A DNA stretch of 64,000 nt from Takakia lepidozioides (Eukaryota; Streptophyta; Takakiopsida; Takakiales; Takakiaceae): the NCBI GenBank assembly GCA_030704615.1, contig CM060733.1, positions 25,666,001-25,730,000 on the forward strand, in the 5' to 3' direction. Below the pieces are notes generated by a model. The model was not told the origin of the DNA. It did not search any database and saw nothing but the letters and a program-made list of their open reading frames with translations. Positions 43,099 through 55,429 of the stretch are shown here, piece after piece. The stretch's first letter is position 1. Each line of letters starts with the position of its first letter. The translations under genes and the position numbers were made by a program.

Positions 43099-44530
43099 GA
43101 TTCGGTGGGCTATGCACGCTTCAAATGTGGCGCCAAAGGTGGCATGTGGGTTTCTAGAGTCTACACTGTTGGATGTTCACATGGAGGACTGGTAATGGGC
43201 TGCGTGTAAGTAGGGAAGTGGCGGAGATTGAAAGGAATTGGAAACAAAAAAGCTGTAATCTTTTGCGTTATGCAGCCCAATTTGTTTGGAAGCGGAGCGA
43301 TCTGAGAGTCTCCAATCTAGGGAGAATTTGTAGCTTGCTGCTTGCAATAGACACGGATGCTGGAGATTGATCTCATTCTTGAAAGTTCACTCATGGCCAA
43401 AATGCTGTTGGAGGGCGACCCAGTTAGCTAATGCAGCAATGGACTCCAGATACAGGGCCCTTGATTCTGGGATTCTATTAGAAGTCGGATATGGTCGCTG
43501 GGGCTTTGTGTGGGCAGGGAGCGGGTGGGTACATTGACCCATGAGCTCTACGTGTTTCAACCATGGTGTTGCTGCTAGCAACCAAAGTCACTGACCTGGA
43601 TGGGTAATGGCAGACTGAGCTCTACACCGACGGCACAGGATGACAAACTGTAGTCCTCGAGCCTATGAAAATTTGAGGCTGTGTGGCGAATGCTATTTTA
43701 TGACGTGCACAGGGGAAGCACTACGATGCAAGGGTGAGGAGATGAAAACAAGAATCCTCCCACTATGACACCAAATCTCTCCCACCAAGGTTTTTCTGTA
43801 GAGGGCCTGTATTCTCTCAGGTGACCTCCGTTCCACTCTTGTAAACGTTTCTCCTCCCCCCTCTTTCCTGGTGATTTATGGATGTCTTCGTTTCTTGTCT
43901 TATTTCATCTCTCAGGCAGCACTTTTCATGAAGTTTTCTTCCTCTGTCGTGTTTCCTGGGAAGCCCTTGCCTTGATAGCTGGCTTATGGACTTGATTTGA
44001 GGAAAGTTATGTAACTGCGTTATGTATCTACGTTACCTCCCAAAACATCGACTCTCTGAAGCAATTCCATTTGGGGATTTTTCTGTCCTTCCTCCTTCCC
44101 CGACTGAAGCTTTCTCATGCCCCAATACTTACTTTGACCTGCACCTGGCTTTCACGCGCACATGACTGTGGACCACAAAATCCTTTTTCTTGTCTGGTCG
44201 CTGCAGATTAAATTCATGGCTAGAGCTGCAGTATGGAATTCAACTATGCATTCAATGGTGCCCGATGTCAGCTGTCCAATGATTTTCTCCTGTAAACATC
44301 TCCTCTTTCCTATGATCCTGAGCAATAAACTGCAACCCATTTTCCCTTTGGTTATCCATAATGTGAAAGATGGAAGCAAGGTAGGCAGGTTCATCAATAG
44401 GTCTGCTGTAGGGGCTTCATCTTGCATTTTGTTGCTGTGAGCCCAGACACCAGCCACAGTGCAGCCAGGTTAAACTGGCACACAACACCTGGTTAAGTTC
44501 AGGTAGATCCATAACAAGGGCCATGTGCTC
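43099..44530. other. Upstream region of the BRCT-BAH gene; first exon not located
   Basis: The first clear exon at about 44,540 has no in-frame ATG, so an upstream first exon should lie here. I could not identify it. Several short frames are present, none decisive. Confidence 0.3.
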
Positions 44531-44539
44531 ACAACTCTC

Positions 44540-47500
44540 TCACATCCAGCCACTCTGACATACAATTTGGCTGTTGGTAGGAATGGCAATGTGGTGGCTG
44601 GCGTGGTTGATGAAGTGGACCCTATTGAAGAATTCAGTTCCCAACGCACTGTATCAACAGAGCTCTATCTTCCCCCCACCCAAAACCCGGGCTTGTCTTT
44701 CAAGTTGGCACCCAGAGACAGTACTAGTTGTGCTGGTTCTGAAAATCAGCAGTGTTGCAGACAATCACGCACTGTAGTGGCCTCAGTTCCTTTATTGTCA
44801 CCTTCACAGGAGGTATCTCTTGACTCTCCTGGGAGATTTCCAGTTGATGGGGGCACTGTAAAAACCTCCAGTGGACGGGGAGAAGTCGAAGGGGTGTTTT
44901 CACATGGAGGCCAAGAGAGAATATCATGTTCTGGATACACCCGAAAGAGTAGCAAGAGGAGGAAAGTGGGCAACACCCAGCTGGGATCTGCTGATGTGGC
45001 AGCAGCAGTTGGTTTGACTGTAACAGCTGCAGAAGCAATGGTACTTGCTGGCATATTGGCAGAATGCACTTCAGGCAGCAACCTTTCACCCTCCATGATC
45101 CTGGAGGCAACCATACAGTTGCGACGGGCACGCCAGATGTGGGGATTAGACGATTATGATGTTGGTTCAACCAGTGTTAGTGGTGCTCATGAAGAGGTGC
45201 TGCGTGTAAACAATTCGGGGGACATTCAAGCTGCAGCAGATGATGAGCCATTGAAGGCCCTTGATGATGTGGAGATGCAGGAGGCTATGGCTGATGTGGG
45301 TTTCATAGAAGCATCAGGTAAGTTTCACACCACTTATTGCATGGTGATTTTGGTGTGGGTGGACATCTGTAGAATTCCTTCAAAGAATGTAACACTTTCT
45401 AATACCTTGCAAAACTCCAAGTGAGTGTTTTCTGGTTGGACAATCCTACAGCTCACAGATGGGGGAGCCCTCACTGTTTTCCCACTGTCTTCTGGAAAGT
45501 CTTGTCCAGTTTCAGTTGGAATAAGGGCTCTTTATTTACTAATATTGCACACTGGACGGGCAGGTATGGTGAGGAAGCCAGGAGTGAAGTAGTGGCAGTG
45601 CAGATTAGGTCTGAAGGTCCATGTATTACAGCTCATTTTCATCTGAGAAACTGCTTACTTGATTGCTGAATCAGCTGCAGAGCCAGGGCACCTTGAGGAG
45701 GTCCACCTACCTGGATATGACGATGTACATAGCCAAGAAGGTTGGAGGCCAGACCTACCATGCAACCGAGCGAGACCTTACAGGGATGAGACACGGACCA
45801 ACACTCTTGATGTGTTAATTCCCAATACCAAATACGTTTGTGAGAGAGACAGAACACACTCTCGAGACAGGAAATCCTTGAGGAAAGAAGAGCACTCCAT
45901 TTCAAAGGATATTTTGTCAGAGAAGGAGATTGGTACCGCTCCTTTGTGGAAATATGGTGGATGTGTGGATTCTGCATTGAGGCCAGACAAAATGCAATGG
46001 CAGGAATCGGACAGTAGACCAAACCTCGCCGTGGCAAAGGAAAAACTCAATGAAGAAGTGCCTAAGAGCTCTGAGAGGAATGAAAGAGTAGATGCTGCCT
46101 TCAACTCCACCGCAGGCAAAAAGCAGGACTTAGGGCTTTCTCTGGCCGTGGAAAATTCCAGAGTGGAGCTGTCTGCTTTGACTCCAACTATGGGGGATAA
46201 CTGCAAAAGGCCTTTCCCTTCAGCGGATCTTACCTCACCTCCTGTAGTATCAGGGGTGGCCATTTGCCATTCACAGGGGCACGGACCCTTACAAGTTGTG
46301 GGTAGACAATCTGAGCGTCATACGGGTCATGGTGACTTGACTGTTAGAGTGGACCATGTTGATGCCATCATTCACAAGTCTCAAGAGGATTTATTCCAAG
46401 ATGGCATGGTTAGCTGCCTTACGTATCTTGCTCTCCTTGATGTGCACATTTCTTAACCCCTCTGTCATCTCATTATCTATGCATTTACTACACTGCTTCT
46501 TCGTTATATCCGGCAAGTTTTGCATTGTCTTAATTGATATACTTCATAATCTATTCCTTACAAGATTGTCTTCTATAATAGGTATGTGTTGTTATATGAA
46601 ATATGCTAATATCCTCTTGTTGCTGCAGGCAGGCAAGGAGATGAATGGGAGACCCTGCTCCTCAGTGGAACCTATTAAAGACTTAGAGTGCCCTACGGTC
46701 CAATGTGAGCAGAGTAGAGGAAAACTTTTGACAAAAAGTGCAGTTGCAGAGCATGCAGAAAGAGCTTGCATAATTCCCAAGGATCTTGTTCCCACTTCTC
46801 TATGCAGTGAGGAGAAAAATACTGGACATGCAAAACTTTCATTGTTAGAAACAGGGGGAACCAGAAATCCAGTGAAATTGCCAGAATCAAAAGTCACCAT
46901 CAGGGTACCTGCTTGTGTTCATGAGGACATCCACGAAGAAAATTTTCAGCTGCACTGCTCAGGGCAGCAAGGCAGCACCGCTGTTGTCACTATGACTTCC
47001 AAACCATCTGGGGAGGGCTCAGGCTCACCTATAAAACTTTTCAGTAGCCGGTGGTATGGAGGGTGGACTGGCCTTGTAAGATCTCAAACTAGGTTCTCCC
47101 CATGTGCATGTTTTCTGTTTGGTCCTCTAGGTTTTGCAAATGTGTACCTCATGTAATGGGGCATGTGGATTGGTTCCCACCAGTTGTGGTTTGATAATGT
47201 CAAGACACAGCTGCATGGCATTACCAGCACTAGTCATGGGTATGTGATGAAGTCTGCTGTTTACCTAGCAATGCGTTCTTATCTTCTGCAGGGACATGTA
47301 TTGCCCAATAAGGTTAGAGGGACCACAGAGACCTCGAGTGATGCACCCGAAGCAGAAGTGGATATGCATTATTTGCCCGAGCCCTGGGATATTGGCACTG
47401 AAGATGCCATGCCTGAACGGGCAACAGCCTTGACCTGCCTTAGAAGCAAACAACAGGACTACCAGACAATCACCACCACGTGCTTTACAGTGCCAGCCAT

Positions 47501-50500
47501 AAAGGAACTGCTGTGTCCCTCTGAGGCCCCAGTATCTCTGGGGGAAGACCAGGTTGAGTGTGTCCCCTTGGGAACTGCCCGTGTCCAGGAACAAGCAAGC
47601 AGAAAGGCAGGAATTGTGCCTCAAGGATCTCATTTGGGTTCTGTGGCATTTTCTTCCCATGCAGATCCCCTCTGTTCATTTGTTCCCTGCAGCATCTCTG
47701 TGCCAGATGCGTCTTGCCTGCCAGCCCACATAAACAGTCAAAGTGATTTGAGCTTGGTTGCTAGGGTCAAGGCCATGAGTCTGGCTGTTGGTGGTATAGG
47801 AAACAATGGCATCCAAGCCATCTCAGTAAGGAACAGGTGTGCAGCAGAAATGCTCAACTTGGTTTTCCCATCTGGGTGTATGGGAGAGACCAAGGAGACT
47901 CAGGAGCATTTGCATGAGAGAGACCATGGTGGGGGGAAGCTTGCGCCTGATTCTGTGAAGCGGACCCATGTAGCTTCGCTGAGGCCATACAGCACCTGTG
48001 CAACAGCATCTGCAAGCGCTCTTGGATTGCGACTCCATTCCGTAGAGTTAACTGCAAAAATGCACGGCAACAGAGGAAAGTTTTTGGAAACTCCTCATGT
48101 GCCAAGGCTTGCAACAAGCAGAGGAAACGATGCCCTGCAGAGTGAGGAGCAACTCTTGGCCAACAAGTCTGCAAACTTCATTTCTTCTGGGTGTGTGCTT
48201 GCAGATGAGGATATCTCATCGCCTCTTAACCTGGAGGCTCCGGCGGGAACACCTGTTCCCGTTGAAACGGTACCCGGTGTCAATCAGGAAGGTGCTACAA
48301 GAATGCATGGTAAAGTTTGTGGCCCAGAGAAGCAGTGTTTGCCTCACCCAAGTTCATCAGAGTATATCAGCCAATCAGAGTCTCCCCCTCTCTTATGGCC
48401 AAATGGGAGGAAACGCCGACTTAGAGCTTGTAGGATTGTGGAAACTGGCAGCGATTACCACCCTGATGAAGGTCAGTGCATTTCTTATGGGTTCCGGTGT
48501 ACTAGATAAGTGTCACCGTGTTCAATCCCTGTCACTTCCAGATAAACATGTAGTTATTGACTATTGCCAGGAGGGCAGAGTGTTTTGGGTGGCAAGGACA
48601 TTGTGGGCCTCAATGGATTGTCCCATGCAAGACATCCTCTTTTACCCACCTAGTACCAGTTGTCTAGTGGAGACCAACATTTCTATTCCATGCCCTTGAT
48701 AGGTTTCTGTTTCATGTGTGTTTTTGAAGGTGATAACAGCTTTGAAAATACAACGTTGGTGATGCAGGGGAAACTCCATGCAGCTGTCCTATTTCTCCCA
48801 TGATAGATGCCACGAGATTGACGGGCAATCAAGGTGTGAATGAGAGTGGATCGGTTGCCACAGAAGAGTTACAGCACATTCATCTCAAGAAGGTTGCAGC
48901 CACAGGAGATGTCAATATTGCAGATGAAGTAGTGAAATCATTTGCTCCAAAACAACCCCAGAAGAGCAACGGGGGTGCAAAAGATAGAGCATCTCTTTTG
49001 AAAAGACCCAAAGGTATTACTTACACAGCCCAAAAAAGATTCTTGAGACAGGTTTTTCTGAGTTGGGCTCTGGACAAGGCAAATGTGACACTCTGTGGTC
49101 AGGCATTGCTTTGGCTGCAGTCAGGGCATTGGCTGATGTGAATCCATTTGGTCATGTGGACTTTACCTGGTAGTGATGTTGCCTGCAGTGCATTGTGTTG
49201 TTTTATGCTAGTATTCATTCAGATCTCAGAAGGATCTTGCAATGTACTCTATTGGAGTTTGAGGGTGACTTCTGATTTTTTATTGTAAGCAGAACATCTT
49301 CTTTGTTTTGTCAGTTTTCGAATTTAATTGCATTTGGCTGCCTCCCCTCATTACTTCTTCTCGACAGCATTGGATGGTGTTTAGCACTTAATGATGTGCA
49401 GGCCTCCAGAAAACTTAGGTTACCACACTGGACTGTCCTCCGTTTCATCCCTCAAATGTCTACATTTTCTGAAGGCACTGCTTGACACAGCTCAACCACA
49501 TCAACCTTCCTTGCATCCGTGCAAAGGTTGCCAAGTTTATTATGCTGTCCTTGACGAGTCATGATAGATCTCATCTTTTGAACAGACGCAGCCTTCTCCA
49601 TTCTGCTATGACCATCTGCTCTCAAGCTATATCTCTTTTTTTACTGTTTTTCAGTGAATCCCAATCCAATCAGTCTAACAATGAGACAACCTACATCTTC
49701 TGTTGGCAGCAGCTAAGGAGACTACAAGCCGAAATGAGCCAAAGGTCGGGAGTAAAAAGCCCTCAAAAAAGACCGGGAGAAAGGAAGCCACAGCAGTAAG
49801 AGAGGCCATCGGCATCAAGAACAAATCCATTCCAAATGGGCAACAGGAACAAGGTCTACTGTTTGGAGGCCTACGGTTTTTACTAACTGGCTTTTCACTC
49901 AAAAAGAAGGATGACCTGATCAAGACTATAAAAGAGAATGGGGGTGTTGTCCTTCTGAATGTGCCAGCAAGAAAATTGAGGGGAAATGGCAGGGAAAAGC
50001 AAGGACCACCAATTGTAATCTCCCCTCAGCTGGTTAGTTTCATCATGAGCACCTGACTTCTAATTTGGGATGGCTATCTTTTCCATTTTCGTCAAATCCA
50101 ACTCTACTGGAAAAGCGTAGAACCACTTTTGAATTTCGTTTGGACATAGAAAAGTAAATGGGGCTTTTTGTGGTCTTGGTTCACTTTGGCAACTTTCTGC
50201 AGGTTCGTACACACAAGTTTTTGTACGGATGCGCTGTTGCCTCCCCTCTTATAAAGCCCGCATGGATAAATGCTTCAATAGCTGCGCACGAGCCATTACT
50301 CTTTGCCAAGTAAAGAAGTTCCTCAGACCTTTGCTTTTTTGGCTACTGATGTGCTTGAATATAAATATGCCATGTGGTTAAGTTGGCAGGAACTTTTGAT
50401 TTTGAATGGCTGGCCTGCAGTAACTGTTTATGTACTCTTTCTCCAAATTGTGGTATTTTGTGTTCAGATATGAGCACAAGCCTAAGAAGAGGGTTAAATC

Positions 50501-53500
50501 ACTGGCTCCTGGGCCTGCTGGTAAAGAGGCAAACCATTTGTATGACAGAGGGTCCCTTTTCCACAATATCCAAGTTTTTCTTCATGGGAAACCAACCTTT
50601 CGTACCCAGTTCACAGCTTTGATCCAGGCACGCCTCGCTCTCCCTGGCCCTCTGGACACTGGGGTACTTGATGAATTTGGTTTTTCTTCCAAACATTGCT
50701 TATCCTAAATACAGGAAGCAAACTTGGCTTGTTGTGTCAGATCTCTACTTCGTCCTAGTGGGCATTATAAGATGTTGTCTTTCTTATGCAGATGGTGAAA
50801 AGATTATCTCCTTTGCTACAGTTTTACTGATGATGATTGGCCCATTTAGCATTCTTACGTCAATGAGAAATTGCATGTGTGGGGCCATGCAGTGATACCT
50901 CATACATATTTTCATATGACTTCTGGGTTCCAGCATTACACTAACAAAAATCGTGGGTCGTAGGTTGAATGTTCAGTTGTTTGTAACCAATCTGAACTCA
51001 CCAAAAAGTGATGAAACTAAAAGGATCTCCTGGATGAATTGATGGGATGCAGCATGGGGGTGGCAAGGTGGTGGGCAATGTTAAGGCCATTGCTCAAGAG
51101 AATAGGGCAGCAGGAACTCTGGTGGGTGTTGTGGTGGCAGAGGAGCCGTGCAGGGTGCCCCGTAACCTTCGGCATTTGGTGGCAAGCTTGAAGCTGCCTC
51201 TGATGGTCTGTCCACTCACTCACTATTGTCCAGCTTGTTTACTTACGCTCTTGCACGAAGTATAACCAAGGAAATTATGTGCTTGACATAACTGCTCATA
51301 AAGTCAATGGACTGGAACAAAGGAGGTAGGTCATACTGCTGCAAAGGCAGTTTCTTTCTAGTTGTCAGTCTCACCAATGTAATGGGAACAGTTCCATCCT
51401 TTCAATAAAGAGCTAGAGAAAGGAGAACTTACAAGATCAGAGAAAGAAAGGGCACAGATAAGAAATTGGTGACTCCCCTCCAGATGATGGAGAATATGCT
51501 CACATGTGTGGATGCAGGCCGGGAAGTGGGTGGTAGAAAGCTTGTTGGCCAGAAGGCTTCTGCTGCTGCCAACAACAGCTGCCAACTTGCGACATACAAC
51601 ACAGCCATGCCAATCTACGTCCCTGACTGGGCCTGGTGGCAATGTCCAGCAAGGTTCAAGGAGAAAACCCTTGGCAAATGCAGAGAGAGGTGCACAGAGA
51701 CCAGACATACAAGCATCAACTTTAAGAACGAGAAACTGCAATTTGCACAAAGATAAACTCCTTAATCCCTTGAAGGCCAACAGTGGCTTTACAGTTGTGG
51801 CACCTGATTGTCGGCAAGAGGACTCCCTGGGTTGGTTCTGGTTAGGAAGTGGTTCTGCTTCACCTCTTACTGTTCCACATTTGGCAGCTGGACTTACTGG
51901 ACAGGTTCTGAATGCGTTTTCTGGAAGAAAATGTCAAAAGAAGTACTCGTATTATGGAGCTTTCTCCATGGACGGTGTACAATATTGCCTTGGAGATAAC
52001 ATAGAGGTGAGAGTGGGTAATGACTTTGAAGTACAGGAATTGCTAGGAAACAAGCAGAAAGCATGAATACCACTAGCTTTGGCAGATATCCACTATTAAG
52101 ATGTATGGTAGTCTGTGATAACTTCATCGCCTGGTTAGCTTGTTTGGGGTCAGATTCTTTGGCTGCTTTGTGTCTCAGTGCATCCACTTTTGTGCCCTAC
52201 AAATATTCACGCATTCATCATGGCCAAGCATCTTGTTATTCCAACCTTCAAGGCAAAATGTGCAGTGTCTGGTGACAGGAGGTGCAGCCATAGGAGATTG
52301 ATAGAAGCCAATGCAGAGAGGGAAATGGAGCAAGTGTGTATTCTTTGTTAAACATGAGGGAGCGCTTTGTAGTGCGAGATTCGTATTTGGTTGCTCACAT
52401 ATGATCATGCAGTGACTATCATTGGTATGTATGCCGTGTTTTGGTCAGATTCAACCAACCTCAGAAGGCAGCATGCCTTCCATCGCTCGAATCGAAGGCC
52501 TGTGGTCAGAAGGCCAGAAATCTGCTGTCTCTGTAGCTGACGTACAAAAGAAAGGCAAGAAGGTGGCGATGCGATGCCGTTGGTTTTACCGCCCATCAGA
52601 CACTGGCTTCCCTTGTTACAGCTCTGAGAATGACCTCTATCTATCTAACCACTTTGAGGACGACATACCTGTAAGTCTGTTAAGTATACAATCTTCATCA
52701 AAATCTTCTCCTATGTTACAGAAACTGTGCTATTCTTTAGTAGTTCGAAGTGGTTAGCCTGCCTACCAACCCCATCTATATTGAATCATTCTGCCACCTG
52801 TAATGCTGGTAGTGTGCTCTTTTATGCAGGGGATTTCCTGCCTTGGCCTGTGACATTTTTTTGATAGTATACTCACCTTCGTGTTTATAATAATGTGATG
52901 CATGGTGTGTACATCCACCCATCCATCTGCACATCTGTTGATTCTGTGTGCTGGCTTTGTTAAATTCTCAGTATAAGTTTGTCCTTCTCGCACGTTTGTT
53001 GGGCCTTCCACAGATGTAAGAAACTCCTTTCTCACACACCTCATGAGGATTGGATCTGCCCATTTCTCACCACAGGCGAAATGGAAACAGTACCATTTCT
53101 TCTTTTCTCACCTCACATAGGAGACCAGAGCAGATACTGGTGTCTTCAAGAGATTCCTTGTCCCTGGCAACAGCTTTAGGGTATTAAGATCTGATGTGCT
53201 CACCTGCAAGAGGCTCTCTGCTATGTTGTTCTACATTGCTTGCTGTGACTATTAGTGTGTGGCAGACTGGTGATCCATACCATATGCCCTGGAATGTCAT
53301 GTGGCCTGTGTCCTCCCATGTGTCTTCATGTTAAGCAGACATAACCCGTTGATCTTGCAATGCTATGGCAACCCAACTTATGAGATTGATGAGTAAGTAA
53401 TTGTATTGGCTAAAAGTTCTTATCTTCTGTAAATGGCTACTTTCATGGCATGATCTCAATGCTTTAGGGTGAGCTGTCTGAATGTTGTGATATTGTCTGC

Positions 53501-53691
53501 AGGTTTGCAAGATCCTGAAGAAAGTGAACCTGACGCTGTTTGTAGGAGGCAAGGCAATACCTTGCAATAATTGGAATCCAGAGGGAGACCTCAATTGTGA
53601 CTCACTAAGGTCTCCAAATGTTGGGCTGGGTGAAGCCTACACTTGCACTTTCTTTTATGATTATTGCAAGGAGTCTTTGCATCAATTATAG
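44540..53691 (+). CDS. BRCT-BRCT-BAH nuclear protein, at least 11 exons
   Basis: A long gene whose exons join in phase: about 44,540-45,317; 45,680-46,408; 46,630-47,073 (end uncertain); 47,292-48,471; 48,768-49,013; 49,710-50,032; 50,203-50,309; 50,468-50,627; 51,053-51,205; 51,518-52,006; 52,449-52,670; possible last exon 53,503-53,691. More than 1,600 residues result. The N-terminal ~1,150 residues are mostly disordered, Ser/Glu-rich, with a basic patch (RKSSKRRKVG). BRCT1 starts GGLRFLLTGFSLKKKDDLIK and continues THKFLYGCAVASPLIKPAWI. BRCT2 has VFLHGKPTFRTQFTALIQ, HGGGKVVGNVKAIAQ and AGKWVVESLL. A BAH domain follows (CQKKYSYYGAFSMDG, MRCRWFYRPSDTGFPCYSSE, NDLYLSNHFEDDIP). BRCT pairs bind phosphopeptides in DNA-damage signalling; BAH domains bind chromatin. 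The role in damage response is inference. The intron after 50,627 appears to use a GC donor. The first exon is not found. Confidence 0.8.
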
Positions 53692-53694
53692 GTT

Positions 53695-54088
53695 AATTTC
53701 TTAACTGGTAGACTCTCGTCATTCCTGCACCTGCCCAATTGTCTTGCTTAACCTGGCAAACATGATTCAATGCGTGTACATTTTGCCACTAATAGTGACA
53801 TATTTTGTACCGAAAAAATCTGGTACGATTGTTTTATGGTAGATGTTTCTATGTTCTTGAGCTTTGTGACTCAGAATCCAACTTCAAATGTATGAATTGC
53901 GAAGTAATCCATGTGATTGAGTAAAAATGAATGCTGATTGCAAGTAGTGCAAAGTGCTAGTATGTTTCATAATATACACCTGCTCTGTCATTTCAAGAAA
54001 AGGATATGGAATGATTAGAGTAATTGTCTTCAGTCTGCAACAATGCCTATCATCAAGCTTTTGCACCCTTCCCTTGTTGAACTAGAGA
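53695..54088. other. Intergenic, no feature recognised
   Basis: 3' flank of the BRCT-BAH gene; AT-leaning sequence without a coding signal. Confidence 0.35.
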
Positions 54089-54090
54089 AA

Positions 54091-54204
54091 GATGCGGAGC
54101 CTCGCAAGCATGTGCGAATTGTGAAGGTATCACTAGCATAAAGGCTAGTGATAGTGAATGTATGCTATGATACCTTCACAATTTGCACACACGGCTTTGC
54201 ATCA
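54091..54204. repeat. Foldback / hairpin with arms of about 35 bases
   Basis: The left arm runs GATGC-(2 mismatches)-AGCC, a short insertion, then TGTGCGAATTGTGAAGG and TATCA (to 54,132). The right arm is its complement, TGATACCTTCACAATTTGCAC and on to GGCTTTGCATC at 54,204. The inner loop of 36 bases holds a second small stem (CACTAGC / GCTAGTG). Perfect pairing over 15 bases and near pairing over about 35 make a stable hairpin. It could be a small foldback transposon or a small-RNA precursor; nothing else supports either. Confidence 0.65.
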
Positions 54205-54205
54205 A

Positions 54206-55425
54206 TTTCATCGTAAAGAGCCCAGGCTGGCTTTGGGCTTGAAATGCTGACGCTGAGCCGCAAAGTTGTGACGCAGTTGTGCTGCCCGCTGGGGTTCAGA
54301 AGAGGAGAGGAGGAATCCCCGGGAGACAAAGGAAAAAGCTGAACCTCACATCGTGGTTGACAATGGTTTCTCAGGGCTGCCAATACAACGTTGCTGCCGA
54401 CAACTCATGTCTGGGAAAATCCTCGTTTACCGGCTTGCGAGACAACACATCTATCCTTGCACGACAGGATACACCGATTTGTGTGTGTTCTTTGAAATTT
54501 TGAACTTCGAGGAGATCATTGAGTATGCACTGCTCAAGATGTATCTCCCACACTCTGGAATTTCATTCACATCACTGACATTAACAGGTGTTGCCACCCT
54601 AGTCTTCGGCATTTTCTGCACCCCGCGAACTCATGACTATGTGGTCATGAGTTACACACTCACTAAGCCACGTCTTTCTGTAGAGCAGTATGCTCTACTG
54701 ATTGCCGGAATTTTTAAGCTGCTTCTTTTCTTTGTATTTTCTGCAGGTAACTCAGTTCTCCAGGGGTGAGGTTGAGCAAATTCAGCATTCCGTTCAGAAT
54801 GATATTTTGACACAGTATCAGCATCATCCTCTTAAAAGACTTCTGCAAAGCATGCCTTGAAAATGCATATGTATGGGACTGGGCAGCCTGCATCACCCCT
54901 TGCCATATCAATTGTTCAAACCTCCTGCCACCGTGTATATCCAAGGTAAACACAAGTTTGCCAGGCAATTTGTTGACCACCAGGCATGCATCCACAACAC
55001 CACTGCACTTTTTGGCATGCATGCTAATATGTCATGTGGAAAGATGTTAGGTCGGAATACAGTTTTGGACCATGTGGGGGTGCCCTGGTTTTCGATGCTA
55101 GGCCTGTCGCACCCTCTTGCAGACAGGTGTTGAAGTCTCCATTGACAGTATGGCTAGAATAACATAGTGAATTGATCTTGGAAAATTTCCAACGCAGTAT
55201 CCAGCTGCCAAGCCATGGGTGGTCACTGAAACCCCCCCTGGTTCAATATGCACCTGCTGCTGTACTTCGTGTCCTTACAAGTGCCAGAAGAATGCCTATG
55301 ATCCTTGGATATGGCTTAAAACTAGTTGCAAGGAAGGTATCCTCCACACAAACATTGACCTTTGCACCCTCATGATGAAGCAACACTTTTTCATGCACGT
55401 TGTTTGCTTCGCCAGTACCACCCAT
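54206..55425. other. Intergenic with weak open frames
   Basis: A plus-strand frame at 54,353-54,769 is open for 138 codons and has a hydrophobic C-terminus (LLIAGIFKLLLFFVFSAG), but its N-terminus has no family resemblance and the frame is not supported by splice or start context. I treat it as unproven. Confidence 0.25.
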
Positions 55426-55429
55426 TATG

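Noticed and set aside
45639-48180. Minus-strand frames opposite the BRCT-BAH exons
   Set aside because: Plus-strand exons join in phase over this whole interval; the minus frames carry no motifs.
52763-53179. Additional BAH exons around 52.8-53.2 kb
   Set aside because: Several AG acceptors exist, but no frame gives a recognisable continuation of the BAH domain. The 53,503 exon is in phase and slightly better, though still unproven.
54353-54769. 138-codon plus-strand frame with a hydrophobic end
   Set aside because: No start context, no family resemblance and no supporting splice signals. Chance hydrophobic composition is likely.
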